From Maylandia zebra (Eukaryota; Chordata; Actinopteri; Cichliformes; Cichlidae), in assembly GCF_041146795.1 (NCBI RefSeq), contig NC_135185.1:31050529-31114528 (forward strand): DNA of 64,000 nucleotides, written 5' to 3'. Positions 1 to 10,646 of this stretch are shown one piece after another. Below the pieces are notes generated by a model that had not been told where the DNA came from, did not search any database, and saw only the letters and a program-made list of their open reading frames with translations. How positions within the stretch are numbered: the stretch's first letter is position 1; each line of letters opens with the position of its first letter. The position numbers and the translations under genes are program-made.

Positions 1-2033
1 AGCACAAAAGCCCATCCACACAAACCTATTTTGTTCTACCAGAGCTGCGTTTGTTCCCACTTCATCACAATAAAAAGACTTGATTTGCTTCTAATATATA
101 TCTGATTTCATTGCAAAGATTAGTTTCATAGTTACATTCTCAATCTCCTAATGCTAAACAATTGGAGTATAAGCAAAATTTGACAGAGAGTAAGTTGCAT
201 GTGCACCAGCGTCACTACAGCCGGGCTCTTCTGGGTCTAAAACAGTTGATGAATAATAACCTCAGAGGAATCTGTCCCACTGCTGCAGTAATACCGACCG
301 GCTCATCAGCAGAACTGGAGCACTGAAGGGGGTAACCTGACCGCTTGCTGACCCGGCTCCATTTTCAGGATACTAAAATGAACCGAGCTACTCAGGCGGA
401 ACATATGAGGTGCAAAAAAGAGGGAATCACGGAACATTATCCGCCCAATTACACAATGAGAAGAGCAACTCACTGGTAAGATCCATACTGCACATAATGT
501 TCAGTGAGCCTGTGGATGAGCCATTGGCTGCTTCAGCCGCAATCTGACCAGTTCAACCTCCCCACCTGCAGTGATCCCAGCCTGGGACAGGCTGTCTCAA
601 AGAGAGCCAGAGACAAAGCAGCTCATAAATATGTGAGCCAGTAAAAAGAATAGAGAAAAAACCCAGGAACATTCTGTTTCATATCCTAAGAGAAAAAAGT
701 TACTTTTTTTATTAAACTGCAAAACAGAGCAGAGATTATTTCAAAAGACAAAATGCTGTCATGGTGAAATGTTTTGGCATCTAACGGTGAAAGAAGAGAA
801 CATGCCAATAATTTTCATAAGAACCTCTCTAGACAAACAACAATAAGTACTTTGTACAGAGAATATACAGTATAACATAGATACAATATACACTGGGTTT
901 TGTTAGTAAAATGCTGTAATAATCCAGTTGGTAAAAGTTGCATGATCATTACTGAAGTTCAAACAATTCTGAATGAGGAATGTCAGCTAGAACAATGTGA
1001 AAGGAGAGTGAAGCTAACCAAAACTCTGGAAAATCAATTGGAGTTCTTTGTCTTTAGGAGACTGTAAAAGATCTGGAAAAATAAACCCAGTAGCTTCCAA
1101 ATATGTTGGCTTGGATTTTCAACCTGGGAAAACATAATCACACCTACACGAGCTGAAGCTTGAGCTCTCAGTCTGTCTCCTGCTACTTTTAACCCATCAG
1201 CCAATTTGTCCAAACCTCTGGTAAGTTCTATATACGTCCGAGGAATGCCAAAATCTGTCCGTCTTTGTTAAGAACATCTTCTTTTGTTTTCTGCCTAATT
1301 ACGAAATAAAAAAGGAAAACATACTTCTGATTCTTTTTTTTAAAATAAATATTTACTCTGCCAAATTAACTTCAGCAGGATTCTCCTCACATCCCTGAGC
1401 CATCTTTAGAAAACAATCAGCAGGTGTTGTCTTGTAGTTTTCAAGCGTTTCAAGGAATTTCTCCATGTGCAAGTAATTTATTTTTCAAGGTGGATTTCTG
1501 CTCAGACTGTCTTTGGAAGGACCCCAAAGATGATATTTTAAAGCCTTCCATGTGCTGCAGAGTCAGTAAAAAGAACAAAAATGTGAAAAAAATAAAATTC
1601 TGGCAAGTAATGATTGTCATTCAGTGAGCAGTATTTCACTGAAGCTGTGGTAAAGGCAGTTCTGTTATGTGTTATACTAATGCTTTGGGTATTATCCCAG
1701 CACTTAAAACATGATAAATAATCTTAAGTGTATATAAAATCTTAGATTTTATATTAAAAATATATAAAATATAAAGGGGAGAAGGGGAGGGGGTGTTTCA
1801 CTGGTACAGTCCCAGTGAATAAAATGTCAGATTTTTGTATTAATAGTAATGCCGCCCATTTTCTTCATCTTTTATTCATGTTGAGATTAATTTTAATGTT
1901 TCCTGGATGACAGATAAAACCCGGTTATCTTATCTTATGATTAAAGTCATTTTTTAAAATACATGGAAATCCTTCATTTTAGATTTAAATTTAAATCCTG
2001 TGATAAATACCATAACTATAAAGTCAGCACATA
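1..2033. other. Intergenic, no gene recognised
   Basis: The stretch is AT-rich with short simple runs, and only very short open frames occur on either strand. I recognise no coding exon, RNA gene or repeat family here. It could contain regulatory DNA or introns of a gene outside the window, but the sequence gives no direct sign of that. Confidence 0.5.
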
Positions 2034-2319
2034 GCCTAAGGCAGCGTCCTAAACACCCTTGCCGTGAGTCGTTTGGTACCGGGCCGAGACAGTTGAGGCT
2101 CGGGTGTGAAAATTATTTTTCGGGGTTTTTTATCGTTTTTATCATTAACTCGGTTCCCGTTGGTCTTTTCCTGTGTGTTATCAATAAATCTTCTTTTTTG
2201 GTACTGGTTTTGTTTTGTTATATTAATCCGCGACACCGTAAAAGGCCGGTCCGTGAAAATATTGTCGGACACAAAACCGGTCCGTGGCGCAAAAAAGGTT
2301 GGGGACCGCTGGCCTAAGG
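2034..2319. mobile_element. hAT-type MITE with perfect 8-bp target duplication
   Basis: A 270-bp element (2042-2311) is flanked on both sides by the identical octamer GCCTAAGG (2034-2041 and 2312-2319). Its ends are inverted: CAGCGTCC on the left and the complement of CAGCGGTCCCCAACC on the right. The interior carries the phrases 'accggtccgtggcgc' and 'ttggggaccgctg', which I associate with a common teleost hAT family. No transposase is encoded, so it is non-autonomous. An 8-bp duplication with CAG-type ends is standard for hAT elements. The intact duplication suggests a fairly recent insertion, although the left end has lost bases relative to the right. Confidence 0.85.
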
Positions 2320-4459
2320 GATGGGATCTTAGTATAAAATTAAATTGTAGTTGAGCAAGATTTTGCAAAAGTTTTCTTGAGCTTAACAATTATGTCTCCC
2401 TTAATTTTCACTGTACAAAGCTAAACTGATGACTGAGACAAAGGTGCAAAAGACAGTACCACAGCTTCCGACTGGCAATTATTTTAAGCTGTATAGGCCA
2501 AATTGGACTAATATCCCTACCTTGCCACATTCCAATTTTCTTGTTCCATTTAATCTTTCTGTAGTCTATACTATTCGAAAAAAATTATTTCTGGACAGTG
2601 GCATGCCCCTTTCTTTAAGACTTGCATAACAAACTGTCTGCTGGCTATCTACGCCGAGTCGGGGTCATCTGGAAGCCATTTCTACCGGTGCTTTCTCCCT
2701 CGTCTCATTTTAATCTCCCAGCGCAGCCTCGCATCACCCTCCCCTCCTCTCCCCGCTCCCCGGGGAAGCCGTAGTTCAGTGAACTAGCTCCGCGCATGCC
2801 AGGTCGGCATGGCACGCAAGCTCATCCCCGCTCCGCTCTCCTAGCACGCAAAAACTCAACAGGATTAGAAACAAAAATCCTTATACTGTACATAATACAT
2901 GGCTCCTGTCGGTGGGTGCCACATTAGGAGAAAATCTATCACGCAGCCTGCTCACAGTTAAGAGAGGAGATTTATAGAACAAAAAAATTAGAAGTAAGGT
3001 GAATTACAACATGCCCGTTATCCTAATAAGTTATTTTATTAATAATAGATCAACTCTGGGACTTTTGGCAACACGCTAGAAAACTTTCTTGAACTTTCCT
3101 TTGACGCATTATTTTCCTTTTTCTTGTATTATATTGGGGGGGGGGGGGGGGGGGTGGAGTCGAAAATGCTTATTGGTGTAGTTTAGAGCTGAATTCTTCA
3201 TTAGAATTAAATACACTGGCATACTTGGATGTGACTTTCAGGCTCACGTGCACACTTATGCACGTGTATAGATGGTATTACATTAAAAAAAAAAGCATCA
3301 GCAAAGGGAACTAATACAGATACTAGAACTACAGATAGTTATGAATTAATAGATTAAGCGTTTGCATAAAATTCAGTTTTTGACCAAAATTCTTTTATTC
3401 AGGCAGCTCATCAAAATGTTTTAATGTAAATGCAAATGACTTTAAAGAAAAGTGTGAAGACGTCTGAGGTATACTCACCAAATACGAAGATCCTACGCAG
3501 ATCAGTCAAAGGAAAGCACTCATCAAACCTTTGACCTTTTAATGGTACTTATATTTACACAGATTTCTCTTAAAATAATGGTTAACTAAATTTTCAATTA
3601 AACACATGCATATGTTACATATTTGTATTTGTGAAACTGACTTACAGCATAGTTACTATCACATTTTTGTAAGAAGTGAGTGACTTTCTCTTGTGAGAGA
3701 AGTAACGTTTCCAGCACATAGCCACAGCCCCTGTGAACTGCCTGCCATTTGAACAGGTCAAAATTTTAGTATAACAGCTTTCCAAATGTTTTTGTTATGT
3801 GTCTTTTACAAGCCCACAAAATAAAAGGAAGGTTAAATCCATGCACCAAACCACGATGACTTTCTTAATCACTGCAGCTCAGTGTGTACATGGCATATTA
3901 TAGTAGCTACATCAATGTGTTAGTATGCACTTTTACAGTGGCTATGGCTTTGTGCTGGTAATGTAACTGGTCACACACTTCTAACAGAGCAGCCAAACCA
4001 ACAGTAAAGATTTGCAACAAAAAAACATGTGAACTAAATCTTACTACTCCGCTTACTACAGACAGTGATACAACTTTGTTACCTTGCTAATGTACACAGA
4101 AAAATAAAACATTAAATCAAACTTAGCTCACACTATACTTCATTACTGCTGATTTTGTTGTCTTATCATTTGCAGACAGTTAATGTTAGCTAACTGAAGC
4201 CTTACATTTGCCTTACATAACCAGCTGGACAACCATCCTATATAAAAATACAAACAAAAAACATCTACACATGTAAAGTGCAGAACTCCAGACCACAGAA
4301 ATTTTCCAGAGGGAAAAAATAGCATCCCTCCAGCATCCCTTCCCAGGGGGCGGGGCTTCTGGTGACAACACCTTTGTTTCATTCATTGTTTCAGAAATGT
4401 GAAAAGTAAAAAAGACAATTATTTTTTACATAAGAAACATAAATTAGTAATGTACAATA
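2320..4459. other. Intergenic, includes a GC-rich patch at 2650-2850
   Basis: No gene is recognised. Bases 2650-2850 are clearly more GC- and CpG-rich than their surroundings and could be a promoter or non-coding first exon of a neighbouring gene on either strand, but no start codon, splice site or ORF supports this. The rest is AT-rich. Confidence 0.4.
3136..3154 (+). repeat. 19-base poly-G run
   Basis: An uninterrupted run of 19 G follows an AT-rich stretch. It may fold as a G-quadruplex and its length is probably polymorphic. No gene lies next to it. Confidence 0.9.
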
Positions 4460-5456
4460 TACATGAAGTGAAAGTGCAAATCAGTGTGGTGGGTGGGATA
4501 GATTAGGGAGCAAGTGAACATTTTGTTCTCAAAGAAGCAGGAAGTGTTAGAAGCAGAAGAAATGGGTAAGTGTGAGGATCTGAGCGAGTTTGGCAAGGAC
4601 CAAACTGAGATGGCTAGACGAGCATCTATCAAAAGGATCCAAGGAAGGGATTGTTGTGAACCAGAGACACATAGGGAGTGAAGGCTGGTCTAATCAAACT
4701 GACCAGCTACTGTAGCTCAGAAAAAGTTAATGGAAAAGTTGATGCTGGTCCCAACAGAACATTTTTAGAATACACATTGCATCGCAATTTATTTTCTTAT
4801 GGGGCTGCATAGGCAAAGACTAGTCAGGGTGCCCATGCCCTGTCCACTGCCAAAGGTGCCAACAATGTGCATGTGACCATCAGAACTGAACCATGGGGTA
4901 ATGGAAGCAGGTGACCTGGTCGGATGATTCTCCTTTTCTTTCACATCATGTGGATGTCCGGATGGACGTGCATCGCTTACCTGTGGAACACCTGGCACCA
5001 GGATGTACTATAGGAAGAAGGCCAGCCAGTGGTGGCAGTGTGATGCTTTGTTGCTAAGCATTATTGCAGACCATGAACACTCTTTGATGGAAATGATATT
5101 TCCTGATGGCTGTGGCCTCTTTCGGCGGGATAATGCACCCCGCCACAAAACAAAACGGGTTCAGGAAAGGTTTGAAGGGCACAACAAGTTTGAGGTGTTG
5201 ATTTGACCACCAAATCCCCAGATCTCAATACAATTGAGCATCTGTGGGATGTGGTGTAAAAACAAATCCAATCCACAGTGGCTCCACCTTGCACATTACA
5301 GGATTTAAAGGATCTTTTGCAAACATCTTGGTGCCAGATACCACAGCACACCTTCAGGGGTCTAGTGGAGTCCATGCCTCAGTGAGTCAGGACTGGCAGC
5401 AAAAGAGGGACCAACATAATGTTAGGCAGGTGGTCATAATATTATGCCTGACTGGT
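4460..5456 (+). mobile_element. Degenerate Tc1-like DNA transposon, + strand
   Basis: The DNA follows a familiar fish Tc1-like element from its 5' region (about 4480) to the 3' terminal repeat ('tcataatattatgcctga', near 5433-5450). The transposase is broken. Around 5123 the frame reads FRRDNAPRHK, matching the DNAPxH motif with the second catalytic Asp, and a shifted frame at 5226-5250 corresponds to the IEHLWD region with the third acidic residue. Stops and frameshifts separate the pieces, and parts of the catalytic core are deleted. The left terminal repeat has diverged beyond recognition. It is an inactive fossil copy. Confidence 0.85.
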
Positions 5457-8400
5457 ATACATGAACAAGAATTGGGTAGCACTGAGAATCAATAAATACA
5501 CACTACCCAGTGGAGATATGTGACAACACAATAAGCCATTAAACAGTCTTTACCCCGTCAGCTGTCTGGAACAGAGTTCAAATAATGATATTTTTTACCC
5601 ATGCGAGAATACCACAGGTAATTGTCTCCTGCTCCCTAGACACTCTGAACAAACAGCACCTTCATCTGATCCAAACAGTCTTTCCAGAAGAGAAAATGAG
5701 TCTGAAACAGGCTATCTCTGTTTGTCTGGTATGGACAAAAAAGGGGTGCTTGTCATTCGTCAGGTCTTTTCACTAAGACAGCAATTGGGTCAGACAGTGA
5801 CAATTTTTCCCAGTGTCTCTTTCCTCATATTGTGGTCTGGCAGCAGAAAACACTGTCATTTCAAACTTCACCATCCCAACTAGCAACGTCCGGTGGTTAC
5901 CTCGCGGCTCCCGGAGATGGAGCTAGCCCAGAAGATGTTTTTGTTGGTTTGTTTGCTGATTTGTCTTGGTTGCTTCTAACCACTTTTTTTTTTTAGTCTT
6001 GGCTCACTTTTGTTCTCTCAAGTGCTGTATTCACTCTCCCCTTCCCTTTTCCTAAGTTCCACCAGCTCCCCAACTGCCTGTTGGACTGCTGACTTTCCTC
6101 TCCTCCCTGCCTCACCACCTCACCAAGCCCCCTACCCCCTTCCCTCTTCCTTCCTCCCTGTCGGTGCTGTGCGTGACAGTAGCTCACTGAGAAGTGGAAA
6201 TGAGACTAGTAAACAATGATTAGCTCCAGAGACGAGGCAGCCTGGCCTACCATTGGTCCTGTCTCCACACAGAAAGCACCCACCCGCCAGCACATGACAT
6301 GCAGCGGCACATAGACCCCATCCCTGCCTCCACCCCAAACCTCCCTCCGACTAATCCACCCCCTCAGCCAGAGTCAACACAGGGTCAGGGCCAACCTTTC
6401 ACAGCCAGGTTACAAGGAGCAATCACAAGCAAACACGGCAACCACACGCAAAATGCACACATGACCCCCCTCTCCCGCAGACCCAGTCATCTGCACCTCC
6501 CGTACACATGCACGCAAACTAGACCCCCCCTCCACCATCCTGCCACCCAAGCACCCCCTCCCCTTCGTCAGCCACAAACCTGGCTCTAATTAGCATTATG
6601 GGGATGCGAGTGGCCACATATGAGGACCAGGCTCAGGGAGGTGGAGGAGGAGGAGGAGGTAGGGGTGTCAGTGGTGTTGGTGGAGGTGAGGGGGGATTCC
6701 GCCCTTATAGGAACAGAGAAGAAACAGTCATCCCCCAATGCAGGCAGTATTTTGAAGACATTGCAATGTCTCTGGTTAACCAAGAAATCATTCTAGAGGA
6801 TTTGGTGCTCAGCCACACCACATTTCTCAAGACAAACAGCTCTCAGGCAGAGCTCCAAAAACGCTCGACATCTGCAAAAGGCTCTCAAAGGTCCATTATC
6901 ATGAAAGAACGACGCATGAAACACTTCACTGACTTTTATTGTTACCTTTGTGTTTGCACTCATAATTTAAATATGCTGTGCACATAAGAACTTCTGTTTT
7001 TATGTGTTTATGTAATCAGAGTGTTATGCACTACAGTCTGTGGAGATATGGTTAGTATGGAAATGGGTGACAATAAAAATAATGTGTATGGGTCAGAGCA
7101 GTGACTGGTTTACTTTGTAGGTGCTGTCACATAATCTGTGAGATAAACTTTGTGGTGAAATGAACTTTTTAAAAAATGTTTTTAATAATAATAATAAATT
7201 TGACCAATAAGAAATGTTTCTTGTATGATCTATCTGTAGAGTAACATATTATCTTTTCCCTCTTAAAAAATATTTTCAGCATCTGCTGTCATTCTCTACC
7301 ACCCACACTCCTCTGCTCCTGTCCTGTTGATAAAGACAGAGTGCGCCTGTGGGGTAGCAAAGTTTCTGTCCCTCTCACTTAGTGACTTACTTTGGAAATG
7401 TTTTAGTACCTTTAATGAGGGTCATTACCTCCTGCAAAAATAAACTTAACAGCTGGTGGGAAAACAAGAAACACTTTTTTTTAATCTTCCACTCAGCTTG
7501 AGGAAAATGTTTTGCTTTGGGAAATAACCACATGATGCTATAATAAAATAATTAACGGGAATATGATTGTCCAATAATGCAACTCGATCTAAAGAGAAAA
7601 CCCACGGGAAAGTGCGGAGCTTCTCTTTCCTACTTAAAAGGGAGAGAAGAGAATAAAGGTGGACTGCGACAATGAAGTAGCCTCGCATTTGCTTTTGCAA
7701 TCACTGGGGGGGGGGCACCTGAAGTTTCCTGTGCTATGATGTAACCCGCTGTCTCATGCAGAAGCGCAGTTTGTGTGTTGGAGAAAACAAGCTGTTGTAG
7801 GAAACCCAAGTATGAATATTTCATGGCTTTGTCCACGCTGAATTATTGTGCAAGATTGTTGTGTAAAGATTCAGTCTAACTAATCTACCTCTTTGCGGTG
7901 CTAAGACGAATAATGGAAGAAATAAGAAACCTTGTAATGTTTTATCTAATATCCTGTGTGATATTTCTTTCTTTCTCACTAATTAACACAATGCAAATGA
8001 CATATATGATGAGTATTTTAATGCAAGTTTTTATAATGTTAAGAGTCACTGTAAAAAAAACAGGCACACATTTCTGCAATAAAGCTGTATAAAGACTTGA
8101 AAAAAAAGAAGCTGTGAAAGATGCGCTTCAGAGTGGTGCACAACGTTTCTTTGTTATACAAAAAACTCAAAGGACTTCCCGGAAAAAAGAATAAACTATT
8201 AAAGTCACAACATTGGTTCTTACAGTTAGGCTGAGCCTTACATTAAATACAAGTTAGTGCACAGAGATTACATCAGGTTGAACTCAGCAGCTGCAACTTT
8301 CCCAAAAAGCTGCGCTTGTTTCTCGCAAATTCTCAAGCATGAAAATAGATACACGTGAAAGTATGAAAATCATTTTCCCCCGAATATATTTTTGCATAAT

Positions 8401-8566
8401 TCGTAAACCGAATGCAAACACCTTTTTAAAAGCCAAATTTTCCCCGCTGAGCCTTAAAAAAAGAAATAATGTAAAAAAAAAAAGAAGAAAAGAAAGAAAG
8501 AAAGAAAAAAGCGCACACACACAAAAGACGCACTTCAAAATGTGCAAACTATGCAAGTTCTCCCAC
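5457..8566. other. Intergenic upstream of the CYP1C pair
   Basis: No gene is supported. Pyrimidine-rich DNA at 6000-6550 is followed by a purine-rich (GGA)n patch at 6640-6700. An open frame at 6598-6987 begins in that simple repeat and matches nothing I know. Bases 7160-8560 are AT-rich with an AAAG-rich patch near 8480-8510. Distal enhancers of the CYP1C genes may lie here, but I see no clear aryl hydrocarbon response element with the full TNGCGTG consensus. Confidence 0.45.
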
Positions 8567-8599
8567 TAACTAGGACAGTTAAACAAACTGTCCTAGTTA
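8567..8599. repeat. Perfect 14-bp inverted repeat (hairpin) before the first CYP1C gene
   Basis: TAACTAGGACAGTT at 8567-8580 is repeated as its exact complement at 8586-8599, separated by five bases (AAACA). It lies about 205 bp before the TATA box of the first CYP1C gene. Each arm contains AACTG/CAGTT, the core of a Myb-type site, so the arrangement could be a paired protein-binding site. It could also be a cruciform or simply a chance inverted duplication. No counterpart is visible upstream of the second gene. Confidence 0.8.
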
Positions 8600-8653
8600 A
8601 TCGGTCACCAGTTGCTACGTCTTTTTTTCCCCTCTCCTCCGTAGGCGGTCGTT

Positions 8654-8658
8654 CACGC
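8654..8658 (-). promoter_or_regulatory. Possible aryl hydrocarbon response core (GCGTG)
   Basis: CACGC on the + strand is the five-base core bound by AHR/ARNT, about 150 bp before the TATA box of the first CYP1C gene. The flanking base does not fit the full TNGCGTG consensus. A five-base core is common by chance, so this is only a candidate. CYP1 genes are generally induced through AHR. Confidence 0.3.
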
Positions 8659-8804
8659 TGCTCGCTCACGGTGTCCCTCGACTCTCTCAAGTGCGCGCCT
8701 CCAACAGCGACCGGCAAGCGGAGAGAAAATATAGCGGGGTCTGCGGGGCTACCACAATGGGAGGAGTATGAAAGTTATCCCGAGCCCTGCCCACCAACTG
8801 CAAA

Positions 8805-8813
8805 ACATATAAG
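8805..8813 (+). promoter_or_regulatory. TATA box of the first CYP1C gene
   Basis: ACATATAAG lies 261 bp before the ATG. The identical nine bases lie 237 bp before the ATG of the second gene, which supports a shared core promoter inherited from the duplicated ancestor. Transcription would start near 8835-8840 and leave a leader of about 230 nt with small upstream ORFs (ATGs at 8858, 8951 and 8956). Confidence 0.6.
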
Positions 8814-8958
8814 ACACTGGAGTGAAGCAAAAAATCAGGCACTTAAGCCTGATCTTGATGAAAAGACTCTGAGGGAGAAAAAAAACTTTGTTCATTATCA
8901 AAATGACCTCACTGTCATTTCAGTAACATCTAAAATATTATTTTTTTTAGATGCTATG

Positions 8959-8968
8959 GATATATAAG
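8959..8968 (+). promoter_or_regulatory. Alternative TATA-like element
   Basis: GATATATAAG lies about 100 bp before the ATG of the first CYP1C gene and could serve as a second, proximal core promoter. Just before it, a T-rich tract ends in AG at 8949-8950 and resembles a splice acceptor, so a spliced leader is another possibility. The sequence alone cannot decide. Confidence 0.3.
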
Positions 8969-9065
8969 TGATTTATATTTTCCCCACATAGTCAGCAGCT
9001 CTACTAACTTTGAAACTATTTTTTAAATCATTTTTGAGAAGCAAGTGTGCAGGAAGCTTGTCACA

Positions 9066-10646
9066 ATGGCACTGGACCCTGAGTTTGGTGTGAAGAGCAG
9101 CAGCAGCATCATCAGAGAATGGAGCGGACAGGTCCATCCTGCTCTGGTTGCCACCTTTGTTTTCCTCTTCTGTGTGGAAGCCTGCCTCTGGGTCAGGAAC
9201 CTCAGGCTGAAGAGAAGACTGCCGGGACCTTTCGCCTGGCCCGTGGTCGGCAATGCAATGCAGCTGGGCCAGATGCCTCACATCACCTTCGCCAGGCTGG
9301 CCAAAAAATATGGCAACGTGTACCAGATCCGGCTGGGCTGCAGTGATGTTGTGGTTTTGAATGGAGAGAGAGCAATCCGCCAGGCTCTGATACAGCACAG
9401 CACCGAGTTTGCAGGCAGACCGAACTTTCTCTCTTTCCAGATGATCTCGGGAGGCAGGAGTTTGACATTTACTAATTACAGCAAACAGTGGAAAGCACAC
9501 AAGAAAGTTGCACAGTCCAGCCTCAGAGCATTTTCCTCTGCAAACAGTCAGACCAAAAAAGCCTTTGAGCAGCACGTTACAGCCGAGGCCATGGAGCTGG
9601 TGCAGGCATTATTGCGTCAGAGCACTGATGGACGGTATTCTGATCTTGTTCATGAATTTACAGTAGCTTCTGCTAACATCATGTGTGCTCTCTGCTTTGG
9701 GAGGAGGTATGGACACGATGACCTAGAGTTCAGGACCTTGCTAAAAAGAATGGACAAGTTTGGGGAGACAGTGGGTGCTGGTAGCTTGGTAGATGTCATG
9801 CCCTGGCTTCAGTCCTTCCCTAACCCAGTCCGTAGTGTCTATGAAAACTTCAAGAACATCAATGAAGAGTTTTTTGGTTTTGTGAAAGACAAAGTGATGC
9901 AACACAGAGAGTCCTTCAATCCTCAGGTGACGAGGGACATGAGCGATGCCATCATCAGTGTGATTGAGCACGGAGAAGACAGCAGGCTGACCAAAGAGTT
10001 TGTTGAGGCAACAGTCACAGATCTGATTGGAGCAGGTCAAGACACAGTTTCAACTTTCATGCAGTGGATTGTCCTCCTCCTGGTCAAATACCCAGACATA
10101 CAAGCCAAACTGCAGGAGCTCATAGACAAAGTAGTCGGCCGAGACAGACTCCCATCGATTGAAGACAGAAGCAGCCTGGCGTACCTGGACGCCTTCATCT
10201 ATGAGACCATGCGCTTCATCAGCTTCGTCCCCCTCACCATCCCACACTCCACAACCTCAGACGTCACCATCGAAGGGCTCCACATCCCCAAAGACACGGT
10301 GGTGTTCGTCAATCAGTGGTCCGTCAACCACGACCCTCTGAAGTGGAAGGACCATCACATGTTCGACCCCTCACGCTTCCTCGACGAAAGCGGGGCCCTC
10401 GACAAAGACAAAGCCAACAGCGTGATGATTTTTTCAACAGGAAAAAGACGCTGCATCGGTAACCAGATCGCAAAGGTAGAGGTATTTATATTTACAGCAG
10501 TCCTGCTACACCAGTGCAGTTTTGAGAGCAACCCCTCTGAGCCCGTCACTCTCGACTGCTCTTATGGGCTCGCACTGAAGCCCCTTCCATTCCGTGTCAG
10601 CACCAAGCTGAGAGGAAAGCTGCTTGGCTTAGTTTCCCCAGCATGA
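9066..10646 (+). CDS. cyp1c2: Cytochrome P450 1C, first tandem copy (probably CYP1C2)
   Basis: This is an intronless gene for a 526-residue heme-thiolate monooxygenase of the fish CYP1C subfamily, which oxidises aromatic and endogenous lipophilic substrates with electrons from NADPH-P450 reductase on the ER membrane. The start is the ATG at 9066 (A at -3, G at +4). The frame stays open upstream only from a GTG. Features in order are a hydrophobic anchor at about residues 24-41, the proline-rich hinge RLPGP, the I-helix oxygen-activation motif GAGQDT (322-327), the K-helix ETMR (380-383), a FDPSRF segment in place of the PERF motif, and the heme-binding FSTGKRRCIG with ligand Cys463. All key residues are present and length is normal. 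Its sister gene lies 2.3 kb downstream in the same orientation. Membership of CYP1C is firm. The choice of CYP1C2 over CYP1C1 rests on recalled N-terminal sequences and should be settled by phylogeny. Confidence 0.93.
   Translation: MALDPEFGVKSSSSIIREWSGQVHPALVATFVFLFCVEACLWVRNLRLKRRLPGPFAWPVVGNAMQLGQMPHITFARLAKKYGNVYQIRLGCSDVVVLNGERAIRQALIQHSTEFAGRPNFLSFQMISGGRSLTFTNYSKQWKAHKKVAQSSLRAFSSANSQTKKAFEQHVTAEAMELVQALLRQSTDGRYSDLVHEFTVASANIMCALCFGRRYGHDDLEFRTLLKRMDKFGETVGAGSLVDVMPWLQSFPNPVRSVYENFKNINEEFFGFVKDKVMQHRESFNPQVTRDMSDAIISVIEHGEDSRLTKEFVEATVTDLIGAGQDTVSTFMQWIVLLLVKYPDIQAKLQELIDKVVGRDRLPSIEDRSSLAYLDAFIYETMRFISFVPLTIPHSTTSDVTIEGLHIPKDTVVFVNQWSVNHDPLKWKDHHMFDPSRFLDESGALDKDKANSVMIFSTGKRRCIGNQIAKVEVFIFTAVLLHQCSFESNPSEPVTLDCSYGLALKPLPFRVSTKLRGKLLGLVSPA

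Noticed and set aside
6598-6987. 129-codon open frame starting in a (GGA)n repeat
   Set aside because: The first third is low-complexity Gly, the rest matches nothing known, and no promoter or splice site supports it.
9045-9065. Extension of the first CYP1C protein by seven N-terminal residues
   Set aside because: The codon at 9045 is GTG. The ATG at 9066 has a strong start context and gives the family's normal N-terminus. The same applies to the GTG at 12879 before the second gene.
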